Made by a program: the position numbers and the translations under genes. DNA of 5,924 nucleotides from Elusimicrobiota bacterium (GTDB lineage Bacteria > Ratteibacteria > UBA8468 > B48-G9 > JAFGKM01). The notes below the pieces were generated by a model. It was not told the DNA's origin and did no database searches. It worked only from the letters and a program-made list of their open reading frames with translations. Where the stretch lies: assembly GCA_012515635.1 (NCBI GenBank), contig JAAYXZ010000122.1:1-5924 (forward strand), given 5' to 3'. This document shows, piece after piece, positions 1 to 5,924 of this stretch (its first letter is position 1; each line of letters starts with the position of its first letter).

Positions 1-1344
1 AGCGTCTATCTCTTCTATTATGGAAGGGTTGAGGTCGCTGATATCAAGAATGCAGTCGTAATAATCGTTCGGTTTCTCTGCTTCCCATTTTATATCTTTC
101 CATATTTTTTTTACTTGCGGTATATATTCCGTTGTACACTTAAAACCCATCGCTTCTTTATGCCCGCCCAGAGACAACATATACTTATTCAGCGGTTTAA
201 GTTTCTTGTGTAAATTATATCCCGCAGGCGCCCTTATGGAGCCCCTTAAAAAATCATCTGAGCGGTATCCGACCATAAAGGGCTTGCAATACTGCCCTGA
301 CAACCGAGAGGCAATAATCCCGCATATGCCGGGGGATATATCTTCTGAAGCAATAAAACCATTTTTCAGCGCTTCTTTTTTTATCGTCTTTATCGCTTTC
401 ACCACCATCTGGTATCTTTCTCTATCCATCTGTTCCACTTTTTTAACTGCCTCATTGATACCAAACCCGTCTTTTTCCATTAAGAGATTCAGGGCTATAT
501 CAGGATTACCCAATCTGCCAGGGGAATTAAGGCGGGGAACTAAACGTCTTGAAATATTTTTCAGATAGAAAGGAGGAGTCAGGTTCTGGCTTTCTATGAG
601 CGCCGCCAACCCTTTGTTTTTAGTATAAGACATTCTGCGAAGCCCCTCTTTTACGAATATTCTGTTTTCACCCGTTAACGGAAGAGAATCAGCAATAATG
701 GAGAGCGCAACTAATTCTATGAATTCATACGCCTTGCCTTCTTTTAATCCAGGGAGTAAAATCCCCATTCCTTCCACAAATTTATACGCGATACCTGCGC
801 CGCTTAAATTCTCCGTCCCGTTTTTCCATTCCTTCTCCATCCAAGGATTTACATATATATGAGAAGGGTGCAGTTTAGATGTTTCCCCTATATGGTGGTC
901 AAGAACTATGGCTTTTATTCCGTTATCTCCCGCAGTTTTAAGGGCTTGATAAGAAGAAATCCCGCAATCCACCGATATCAAAAGAGAATATTTCTCCTTC
1001 GCAATCTCATTTATAAGCATCTCCTCTATCTCATAATCATCATCCAATCTATGGGTAAGACGGAATGAAAAATCAGCGCCTACAAGGCAAAGCAGGTTTA
1101 AAAGGAGAAATGAACCGCAGACGCCGTCAGCATCCCCATCTCCATAGACAAATATCTTCTCTTTTTTAGAGATGGCTTTTTCAAGGGTTGCGCATGCTTT
1201 TTTCATATTAGGAATAAGAAACGGGTCGGATAAACTGGAGACCCCGCTATAAATAAAATCAACCATAGATCTCTCGGTTTTATAACCTCTTGATGAAAGG
1301 ATTGTTTTTACAAGCGGCGGTATTGGGTGTTGTTTCTCCATCAT
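1..1344 (-). CDS. recJ: Single-stranded-DNA-specific exonuclease RecJ, DHH family (3' end cut off by window edge)
   Basis: The frame is open from an ATG at 1344 to the left edge, giving 448 residues without a stop; RecJ proteins are usually about 550-580 residues, so roughly the last fifth is missing. RecJ degrades single-stranded DNA 5' to 3' in the cytoplasm during recombination and mismatch or base-excision repair, using Mn/Mg ions. Visible motifs in order: a RecJ-like N-terminus (PPLV, SSRG, SDPFLIPNM; residues 9-47); motif I YGDGDADG (67-74); VDCG (125-128); DHH at 149-151; ADSLPLTGENR (218-228); PRLNSPGRLG (270-279); and the DHHA1-domain GGHKEAMGF (393-401). All the metal-binding Asp/His motifs are present. 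Two places differ from the usual family pattern: GDGD instead of GDYD, and ISPGICGIIASRL (336-348) where WHxGVxGIVASRL is typical. The ATG overlaps the deaminase stop codon as ATGA; the ribosome-binding site is weak (AGAAG), so translational coupling is likely. A second ATG follows immediately at 1341. The RecJ family assignment is confident; full activity is inferred. Confidence 0.93.
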   Translation of the reverse strand, partial: MMEKQHPIPPLVKTILSSRGYKTERSMVDFIYSGVSSLSDPFLIPNMKKACATLEKAISKKEKIFVYGDGDADGVCGSFLLLNLLCLVGADFSFRLTHRLDDDYEIEEMLINEIAKEKYSLLISVDCGISSYQALKTAGDNGIKAIVLDHHIGETSKLHPSHIYVNPWMEKEWKNGTENLSGAGIAYKFVEGMGILLPGLKEGKAYEFIELVALSIIADSLPLTGENRIFVKEGLRRMSYTKNKGLAALIESQNLTPPFYLKNISRRLVPRLNSPGRLGNPDIALNLLMEKDGFGINEAVKKVEQMDRERYQMVVKAIKTIKKEALKNGFIASEDISPGICGIIASRLSGQYCKPFMVGYRSDDFLRGSIRAPAGYNLHKKLKPLNKYMLSLGGHKEAMGFKCTTEYIPQVKKIWKDIKWEAEKPNDYYDCILDISDLNPSIIEEIDA

Positions 1345-1811
1345 TGCTTCTTCTGTATTGCTCTGCGGATTTTGATGCCTGCTTCACTTAAAAGGTCTTC
1401 TGCTATTTTATCGGGGTATCCGTCTTTTATTATGATTTCACCTATCCCTGCGTTTATAATCATCTTTGCGCACACACTGCAAGGATGGGAGGTGATATAA
1501 AAAACACTTCCTTTTATGGAGACGCCGTGATATGCCGCCTGAATAATAGCATTCTGCTCTGCGTGAAGCCCTCTGCATAATTCATGTCTCTCTCCTGAAG
1601 GGACTTTCATTGTTTCGCGGATACATCCGACATCGGCACAATGAGATATACCTGAAGGCGCTCCGTTATATCCTGTAGCCAATATTCTTTTCTCCTTTAC
1701 AATAACCGCACCTACATGCCGCCTTATACATGTAGAGCGGCTGCTTACCAGTTCGGCTATTTTAAGGAAATACTCATCCCAATCAGGACGATGGATAGAT
1801 GGGGAACTCAC
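1341..1811 (-). CDS. comEB: Deoxycytidylate (dCMP) deaminase, ComEB type
   Basis: This cytoplasmic zinc enzyme deaminates dCMP to dUMP, the substrate of thymidylate synthase. The product is 156 residues from the chosen GTG start, a usual family length. The N-terminus RPDWDEYFLKIA (8-19) is a family hallmark, followed by STCIRRHVGAVIV (26-38) and ATGYNGAPSG (45-54). The cytidine/deoxycytidylate deaminase zinc site is intact: HAEQNAI with H83 and catalytic E85, then PCSVC with C111 and C114. A frame-compatible TTG lies two codons upstream at 1817, but it is only 1 nt from the strong AAGGAGG ribosome-binding site, whereas GTG at 1811 has 7-nt spacing, so GTG is preferred. The first 29 bp overlap the end of glyA, and the stop overlaps the recJ start as ATGA, indicating a coupled operon. 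The symbol comEB follows the Bacillus homologue and implies no role in competence here. A related deaminase with another nucleotide substrate is possible but less likely, given the dCMP-specific conserved blocks. Confidence 0.94.
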   Translation of the reverse strand: MSSPSIHRPDWDEYFLKIAELVSSRSTCIRRHVGAVIVKEKRILATGYNGAPSGISHCADVGCIRETMKVPSGERHELCRGLHAEQNAIIQAAYHGVSIKGSVFYITSHPCSVCAKMIINAGIGEIIIKDGYPDKIAEDLLSEAGIKIRRAIQKKQ

Positions 1812-3018
1812 GGGCAAACCTCCTTACTTTTTTAGATATATCTTTCAAAATTTTTTCATCCTTTCTGTTTTTCAGGGTTTCATCCATCCACCCGGCAATA
1901 ATAGCCATATCGTCTTCTTTCATACCTCTACTTGTAATAAGAGGAGTCCCTATCCGTAATCCGCTTGTTATATATGGCGGCTGTGGGTCATAGGGAATAA
2001 GGTTTTTGTTGGTTATTATGCCGACATCCTCAAGCAGTTTCTCGTACTCATTGCCATTTATCCCCTTGTTTCTCAGGTCTATTGAGAACAGGTGGTTATC
2101 TGTTCCTCCGCTTATAATCCTGTAACCTCTGTTTTTAAACTCCTCGCACAATCTTTGGCAATTTTTGATTATCTGTCTCTGGTAATCAAAGAAACTCGGG
2201 TTCATCGCCTCTTTGAACGCCACTGCCTTAGCGGCTATTATATGCATAAGGGGACCGCCCTGAATACCAGGCATTATAGAACTGTCAAGTTTGTTGCCAT
2301 GTTCCTTCTTACAGAGAATCAAACCACCCCGCGGACCTCTCAATGTCTTATGGGTTGTGGATGTTGTAAAATTGGCAAGATGCACAGGAGACGGATGTAG
2401 ATTAGCCGCTACAAGCCCTGCTATATGCGCTATATCAGCAAGAAGATATGCGTTCACCTCTTGAGCGATATGATAAAACTTATTAAAATCGATTATTCTT
2501 GAGTATGAACTTGCCCCGCAAACAATCATTTGAGGTCTCTCTTTAAGGGCTATATCCCTAACCACGTCATAATCTATCGTCTCTGTCTCTTTGTCCACGC
2601 TATAGAACACCGCCTGATAGAATACGCCTGAGAAATTGACTTTTAAGCCATGTGTTAGATGGCCGCCTGCAAGTATATTCATAGCAAGGATTTTATCTCC
2701 CGGCTTAAGCACGGAAAAATAGGCCGCCATATTTGCCTGACTTCCTGAGTGCGGCTGAACATTGGAATGTTCCGCCCCAAATAACGAACACACTCTTTCG
2801 TTGGCTAAATTCTCTATCTCATCAATAAATTTACAGCCGCCGTAATAACGCTTACCGGGATAGCCCTCAGCATATTTATTGGTAAATACAGAACCCATGA
2901 GTTTTAAAACGTTTTTGCTTACTATGTTCTCCGAAGGGATAAGCCCTATAGTGCTTCTCTGTTTCTCCTCTTCAGAGATAAGAGCATTATAAACTTCTTT
3001 ATCAATATCTTTAAGCAT
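1783..3018 (-). CDS. glyA: Serine hydroxymethyltransferase
   Basis: This cytoplasmic PLP enzyme converts serine and tetrahydrofolate to glycine and 5,10-methylene-tetrahydrofolate, the main one-carbon entry point. The product is 411 residues, close to the usual 410-420. Conserved blocks: LIPSEN (26-31), YAEGYPGKRYYGGC (49-62), HSGSQAN (90-96, PLP phosphate region), GGHLTHG (118-124), LLADIAHIAGLV (193-204, with D195 for the PLP nitrogen and H198 for ring stacking), TTHKT with the Schiff-base lysine K224, RGPRGG (227-232), and SGLRIGTP (352-359), whose R355 should bind the substrate carboxylate. All catalytic residues expected of the family are present. The frame extends upstream to a TTG at 3033, but ATG at 3018 sits 6 nt after a GGAGG ribosome-binding site and gives the standard N-terminus, so it is chosen. 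It overlaps the 3' end of glyS by 8 bp, and its own 3' end overlaps the dCMP deaminase gene. Its methylene-folate and the dUMP from the next gene are the two substrates of thymidylate synthase. Confidence 0.97.
   Translation of the reverse strand: MLKDIDKEVYNALISEEEKQRSTIGLIPSENIVSKNVLKLMGSVFTNKYAEGYPGKRYYGGCKFIDEIENLANERVCSLFGAEHSNVQPHSGSQANMAAYFSVLKPGDKILAMNILAGGHLTHGLKVNFSGVFYQAVFYSVDKETETIDYDVVRDIALKERPQMIVCGASSYSRIIDFNKFYHIAQEVNAYLLADIAHIAGLVAANLHPSPVHLANFTTSTTHKTLRGPRGGLILCKKEHGNKLDSSIMPGIQGGPLMHIIAAKAVAFKEAMNPSFFDYQRQIIKNCQRLCEEFKNRGYRIISGGTDNHLFSIDLRNKGINGNEYEKLLEDVGIITNKNLIPYDPQPPYITSGLRIGTPLITSRGMKEDDMAIIAGWMDETLKNRKDEKILKDISKKVRRFAREFPIYPSS
1819..1825 (-). promoter_or_regulatory. 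Strong ribosome-binding site that sets the dCMP deaminase start
   Basis: AAGGAGG on the minus strand lies inside the 3' end of glyA. It is 7 nt upstream of GTG at 1811 but only 1 nt from the TTG at 1817, so it selects the GTG. Its near-perfect match to the 16S anti-Shine-Dalgarno sequence suggests efficient independent initiation despite the 29-bp overlap with glyA. Confidence 0.8.
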
Positions 3019-5095
3019 CTTCAACCTCCACAATTGGTATCAGGGAAAAATCCGCAAATAAAAGAAAAAGGTCATTAATTTTTTTCAATAATGCCAGACG
3101 GTTATTACGGAGTTTTACATCATCAGACATAACAAGAACATCGTCAAAAAACTTATCAATTATTTTACGCCATTTGCCTAATTGTTGTATAAATAATTTG
3201 TAATCTCTGGTTTCGCCCTCAAGTAATTCTGATATCGTCATATTTTCTTTATAAAAACTGAAGAGTTGCTTCTCTGTCTCGTCCATAAGAAGCGATTCTT
3301 CAAAATCTCCAAAAGCAATATTTTTTTCATACGCCTGTTTCAAAATATTGGCAATCCTTATAAAAGGAACAAGAAGATTTTTTGCTGAGCCGGTCTTGAA
3401 GAAATTCTCAAGCGCATCTATCTTCTCTTTCTGTATCACAAAGTTCTCCTCATTCACGGACATAACCGCCTTTCTGATACCCGGAGATATGTCTTTCCCC
3501 GCAAACAAATTATCTACCCGCTGTAAGATGAAATCCATTATCTTGTCTTCCGATTCAGGAGAATAATGACCGAAGACCTCCAAAGTTTTGCCTATAACCT
3601 CTCTTATCGAAAAATCCAGGTTCTTCTCCCATATTATCTCCATCATACCGTTGGTGACTTTTTTAAGACCATACGGGTCGCCGCTGCCTTTCACCTCGAC
3701 ATCGCTGAGTAAAAACCCGCATATTGTCTCTATCCGAACTATCACTGAAACAATAGATGCCTCCCTGCTTTGAGGCAGAGCATCCCCACTAAATCTGGGC
3801 CAGTAATGCTGTTCAATTCCTGCGCCGACAGTGCTGTTATATTGTTGTTTTTCCGCATAAACTCTGCCTATAACCCCTTCAAGGGAAGGGAACTCTGTAA
3901 CCATCAGGGTTGATAAATCGTTTTTGCAGAGATTGATTATATCTTTTATGTTTGCTTTTTCTTCAACATTGAAATCCAGAAATCTTGTCAGAACCTCATA
4001 TATCTTATGGAATCTTTGAACCCTTTCATACATACTTCCCCATTTGGGATGGTAAGCAATGTTTTTTAAGCGCTCTGTGTAATCGTTAAATTTGGTCTGT
4101 AAATCCTTTTCTATAAAAAAGACAGCATCCTCCATCTTTGCATATAAAACATTCTGATAGTTGGTCTTTATCTCCTCTCCGCCTGTCCCATCAAAGATGG
4201 CTATGTATCTTTTGCTTAAACGCCCGTCTTTATCCGATAAGGGGATGCCGTTGAGCGCCATTATTACCGCGCTTACCACTTTCTGAGGAATCTCCATATG
4301 CTCCTCTTTTAACTCACAGACCTCTATAACAGGATATTCCGCCGTAGCGATAACCTTCTTCAGGTGTTCTTCATCAAAAGTAAAGTTTTTATTGCCTGTC
4401 TTCCTTATTATCTCTGTTTTGGCATATTCAAAACGGACTTCCGGGTCAAATATAACAAAATTTTTAAGGATTTTATCTATATAGTCAACAGAACTTGAGA
4501 TTTTAAGTTTAGAGGGAGCGAGAGTCCTGTGTCCGTAAGAGAAGTTACCGCTCTTTACTCCGCCGAGGGATATCTTTAGAGGTTTCGTTCCGTAAAAAGC
4601 CGTTATCCATCTGATAGGCCTTAAAAACTTGAAATCCCCTCCGTTCCATTTCATTCCTCTCGGTATCTCCAACCGATTTACGCTCTCCCTCAGAACTTCC
4701 CCTATTACCTCAGTTGTCTGCTTGCCTTTTTCATGTTTTGCCACAACAAGCACTTTCTTGCCTTTTCTTTCCCTTATAAGAAGATGCTTGGTATCAACGT
4801 TGTGGGACCTTGCGAATTTTTCTGCCACAGGAGTAAGGTCTCCGTTCCTGTCCATCGCTATTTCTGCAGGAGGTCCGTATATCTCCATAGTCATATCCTG
4901 CTGTTTAGGGCTTACGCTTTTTATGAATAGAATTAACCTTCTCGGTGTAGTAAAAAACCTGACTTCCCCATATCCAATCCTATACTCCTCAAGCAATAGA
5001 GTAAATACAGGAATCCACCGCTCATTAAAGTATTTTTCTGACCACGAAGGAAGGTCTTCGCATCCTATTTCTATCAATATATCTTTCTTTTTCAT
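3011..5095 (-). CDS. glyS: Glycine--tRNA ligase, beta subunit
   Basis: This is the beta subunit of the bacterial heterotetrameric glycyl-tRNA synthetase. The beta chain binds tRNA-Gly, while the alpha chain (GlyQ) carries the aminoacylation core. The product is 694 residues, a normal length. Landmarks: ILIEIGCEDLP (6-16), FFTTPRRLI (47-55), a block around KWNGGDFKFLRPIRW (149-163), GHRTLAP (188-194), NVLYAKMEDAVFF (315-327), CKNDLSTLMVTEFPSLEGVIGR (390-411), EQHYWPRFSGDALP (428-441) and SGDPYGLKK (471-479). The C-terminus is a DALR-like anticodon-binding domain (about 575-685), with FFDDVLVM (649-656) and LRNNRLALL (662-670). Near 280-287 the usual HQ-(K/R)-YF segment reads ALNGIPLS, a local divergence. 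A GTG lies one codon upstream (5098), but ATG at 5095 has better spacing from the only nearby AGG (5101-5103), itself a weak ribosome-binding site. No glyQ is adjacent: the upstream gene is a permease and the downstream gene is glyA. The alpha subunit must be encoded elsewhere if the enzyme works. The family call is secure. Confidence 0.96.
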   Translation of the reverse strand: MKKKDILIEIGCEDLPSWSEKYFNERWIPVFTLLLEEYRIGYGEVRFFTTPRRLILFIKSVSPKQQDMTMEIYGPPAEIAMDRNGDLTPVAEKFARSHNVDTKHLLIRERKGKKVLVVAKHEKGKQTTEVIGEVLRESVNRLEIPRGMKWNGGDFKFLRPIRWITAFYGTKPLKISLGGVKSGNFSYGHRTLAPSKLKISSSVDYIDKILKNFVIFDPEVRFEYAKTEIIRKTGNKNFTFDEEHLKKVIATAEYPVIEVCELKEEHMEIPQKVVSAVIMALNGIPLSDKDGRLSKRYIAIFDGTGGEEIKTNYQNVLYAKMEDAVFFIEKDLQTKFNDYTERLKNIAYHPKWGSMYERVQRFHKIYEVLTRFLDFNVEEKANIKDIINLCKNDLSTLMVTEFPSLEGVIGRVYAEKQQYNSTVGAGIEQHYWPRFSGDALPQSREASIVSVIVRIETICGFLLSDVEVKGSGDPYGLKKVTNGMMEIIWEKNLDFSIREVIGKTLEVFGHYSPESEDKIMDFILQRVDNLFAGKDISPGIRKAVMSVNEENFVIQKEKIDALENFFKTGSAKNLLVPFIRIANILKQAYEKNIAFGDFEESLLMDETEKQLFSFYKENMTISELLEGETRDYKLFIQQLGKWRKIIDKFFDDVLVMSDDVKLRNNRLALLKKINDLFLLFADFSLIPIVEVEDA
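3025..3029 (-). promoter_or_regulatory. Ribosome-binding site that sets the glyA start
   Basis: GGAGG on the minus strand lies within the last codons of glyS, 6 nt before ATG at 3018. The upstream in-frame TTG at 3033 would lie before this site and so cannot use it, which supports the shorter 411-residue GlyA. Confidence 0.75.
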
Positions 5096-5149
5096 CACTG
5101 CCTGGTTTGGGTCCTTAAATAATCCAATATGGAAAGTTTAGAAAATTTG
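5096..5149. other. 54-bp permease-glyS intergenic gap
   Basis: This is the only non-coding gap in the window. It holds the presumed 5' leader of glyS, with weak AGG (5101-5103) and more distant AAGGA (5112-5116) purine stretches. No stable hairpin followed by a U-run was seen, so there is no sign of a terminator between the permease and glyS. Read-through from the permease gene is therefore possible alongside the candidate internal promoter. Confidence 0.5.
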
Positions 5150-5924
5150 CTATATTATACAAGATTTTGTCTTCTTATACAACCAGAAAAAATATAGTGT
5201 GACCGAAAGAGAAAGAAGTATATGGACTAACCACACACCTAAAAACACCGGCAACTTACCCGCCTTCGCAAGGGTGTAACCTGATGAAAAAACGCCGTAG
5301 CTTATAAAAGACAGGAATACGGCAAACCCCAGCACAAATACCCTTGAAATTTTCTGTTTAACATAAAAGAAAGGAACCAGTATAAGGAGAAGGAACATAT
5401 TTAACAGCGGATAGGCAAATCTTTCATTATAGACGCTCTGAAGATAAGTGGAGGATATGTTGAGTTCTTTTAGTTTTACCACCATATTTTTAATCTCCCT
5501 GCAGGATAGTTCGTTTATATCTCTTGATGTTTCGGTGATAATGCTCGGTTCAATCATAATAGTCAGCATTTTACTTTCAAAACTCTCCGACTTTTCAAGT
5601 TGCCCGACACTATTGAAATACCATAATTTCCCTTTTCGGAAAACCCAATTATTATCTCCCGCATATACAGCATTCTCCGCATTCACGGTAACAATTCCGC
5701 CGTCTTTAAATGATTCTGAAAACTGTATGTTGATGAATTTGTCAGGGGGAATAAATGTTTCGCTGTGAAGAAGATACCTGTCCGTTGAAAAACTTAATAT
5801 CTCTATATCCTCGCTTCCTCCTATCTTTTGTAAAAGAGCGGGAGCGGGAAAATTTTTGACATAAAAGACAAATACGGATATTGCAAACCCGTAGATAAAC
5901 AGTATTTTTAATATGCTTATAGGC
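5150..5924 (-). CDS. LptF/LptG family LPS-export permease (YjgP/YjgQ), 5' end cut off by window edge
   Basis: The frame is open from the right edge to a TAG at 5150, giving 257 residues without a start; whole family members run about 350-400, so the N-terminus with the first two helices is missing. A GTG at 5686 could give a shorter ORF, but family-like coding continues upstream of it, so it is not the start. LptF and LptG form the inner-membrane part of the LptB2FG ABC transporter that extracts lipopolysaccharide for transport to the outer membrane. The fragment begins with a hydrophobic helix (about 3-23, probably TM3) ending in NFPAP. A beta-rich periplasmic domain follows (about 30-150, including NNWVFRKGKLWYF at 91-103), then a juxtamembrane stretch SCREIKNMVVKLKEL (140-154). 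Three C-terminal helices lie at about 170-188, 195-217 and 225-249, the last in the typical LPVFLGVWL context. This order matches the family's C-terminal half. LptF and LptG cannot be separated on this evidence. It precedes glyS by 54 bp on the same strand. Confidence 0.87.
   Translation of the reverse strand, partial: PISILKILFIYGFAISVFVFYVKNFPAPALLQKIGGSEDIEILSFSTDRYLLHSETFIPPDKFINIQFSESFKDGGIVTVNAENAVYAGDNNWVFRKGKLWYFNSVGQLEKSESFESKMLTIMIEPSIITETSRDINELSCREIKNMVVKLKELNISSTYLQSVYNERFAYPLLNMFLLLILVPFFYVKQKISRVFVLGFAVFLSFISYGVFSSGYTLAKAGKLPVFLGVWLVHILLSLSVTLYFFWLYKKTKSCII
5154..5182 (-). promoter_or_regulatory. Candidate sigma-70-type promoter upstream of glyS
   Basis: On the minus strand there is a perfect TATAAT (5159-5154) and, with a 17-bp spacer, a weak TTGTAT -35 hexamer (5182-5177, three of six matches to TTGACA). 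The -10 box lies inside the last codons of the permease gene. A start about 7 nt downstream would give a leader of roughly 50 nt before glyS, too short for a T-box riboswitch. It could let the glyS-glyA-deaminase-recJ set be transcribed independently of the permease. In AT-rich DNA such a match can occur by chance, so this is only a candidate. Confidence 0.33.

Noticed and set aside
206..568. 120-codon plus-strand open frame
   Set aside because: It is antisense to recJ, whose conserved motifs on the minus strand explain the region; I see no family motif in it.
2092..2400. 102-codon plus-strand frame with several Cys residues near its end
   Set aside because: It is antisense to the glyA region encoding the PLP-lysine and Asp/His motifs; the Cys cluster is a by-product of that coding sequence.
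5123..5133. Short inverted repeat TCCA-ATA-TGGA in the permease-glyS gap
   Set aside because: The arms are only 4 bp with a 3-nt loop and no following U-run; it is too weak to call a terminator or operator.
4629..5141. 170-codon plus-strand open frame
   Set aside because: It lies antisense to the well-supported glyS, resembles no family I recognise, and is a reading-frame shadow of the opposite strand.
5150..5686. Permease as a complete 178-residue protein starting at GTG 5686
   Set aside because: The same frame stays open to the window edge and encodes a further helix and periplasmic segment typical of LptF/LptG, so the gene is a longer one cut by the window.
5448..5768. 106-codon plus-strand hydrophobic frame
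   Set aside because: It is antisense to the permease periplasmic domain; its hydrophobic look comes from the complementary strand.
1..5924. Search for CRISPR arrays, insertion sequences, tRNA or rRNA genes and long repeats
   Set aside because: Reading both strands gave no regularly spaced repeats, transposase motifs or tRNA-like folds, and coding sequence fills nearly all of the window.

Overview
The window is a compact, gene-dense stretch of bacterial chromosome in which every supported gene lies on the minus strand, so transcription runs from high to low coordinates. By eye the DNA is moderately AT-rich, and ATA (Ile) and AGA/AGG (Arg) codons are common. An LptF/LptG-type permease points to a cell with an LPS-bearing outer membrane. 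The separate glycyl-tRNA synthetase beta subunit is the bacterial alpha/beta type of enzyme. The sequence does not fix the phylum; an uncultured Gram-negative lineage is possible, but that is inference.

In transcription order: (1) the 3' part of an LptF/LptG-family lipopolysaccharide-export permease, cut by the right edge (5924 to 5150); (2) a 54-bp gap, the only intergenic space in the window; the end of the permease gene also carries a candidate promoter; (3) glyS, glycyl-tRNA synthetase beta subunit (5095 to 3011); (4) glyA, serine hydroxymethyltransferase (3018 to 1783); (5) a ComEB-type dCMP deaminase (1811 to 1341); (6) recJ, a DHH-family single-strand DNA exonuclease, cut by the left edge (1344 to 1). 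From glyS onward each gene overlaps the next, by 8, 29 and 4 bp, which supports one translationally coupled operon. Ribosome-binding sites place the starts of glyA and the deaminase downstream of their longest possible ORFs.

The genes fit a growth and nucleotide-supply theme. GlyA makes glycine and 5,10-methylene-tetrahydrofolate. GlyS, with an alpha subunit encoded elsewhere, charges tRNA-Gly with glycine. The deaminase makes dUMP, which thymidylate synthase methylates using the same folate. RecJ works in DNA repair. This link is inferred from known family functions. No RNA gene, mobile element, CRISPR array, long repeat or clear terminator was seen. The window looks like ordinary housekeeping DNA, and I found no convincing new system. 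The most notable points are glyS without glyQ beside it, non-consensus positions in GlyS and RecJ motifs, and the candidate internal promoter.
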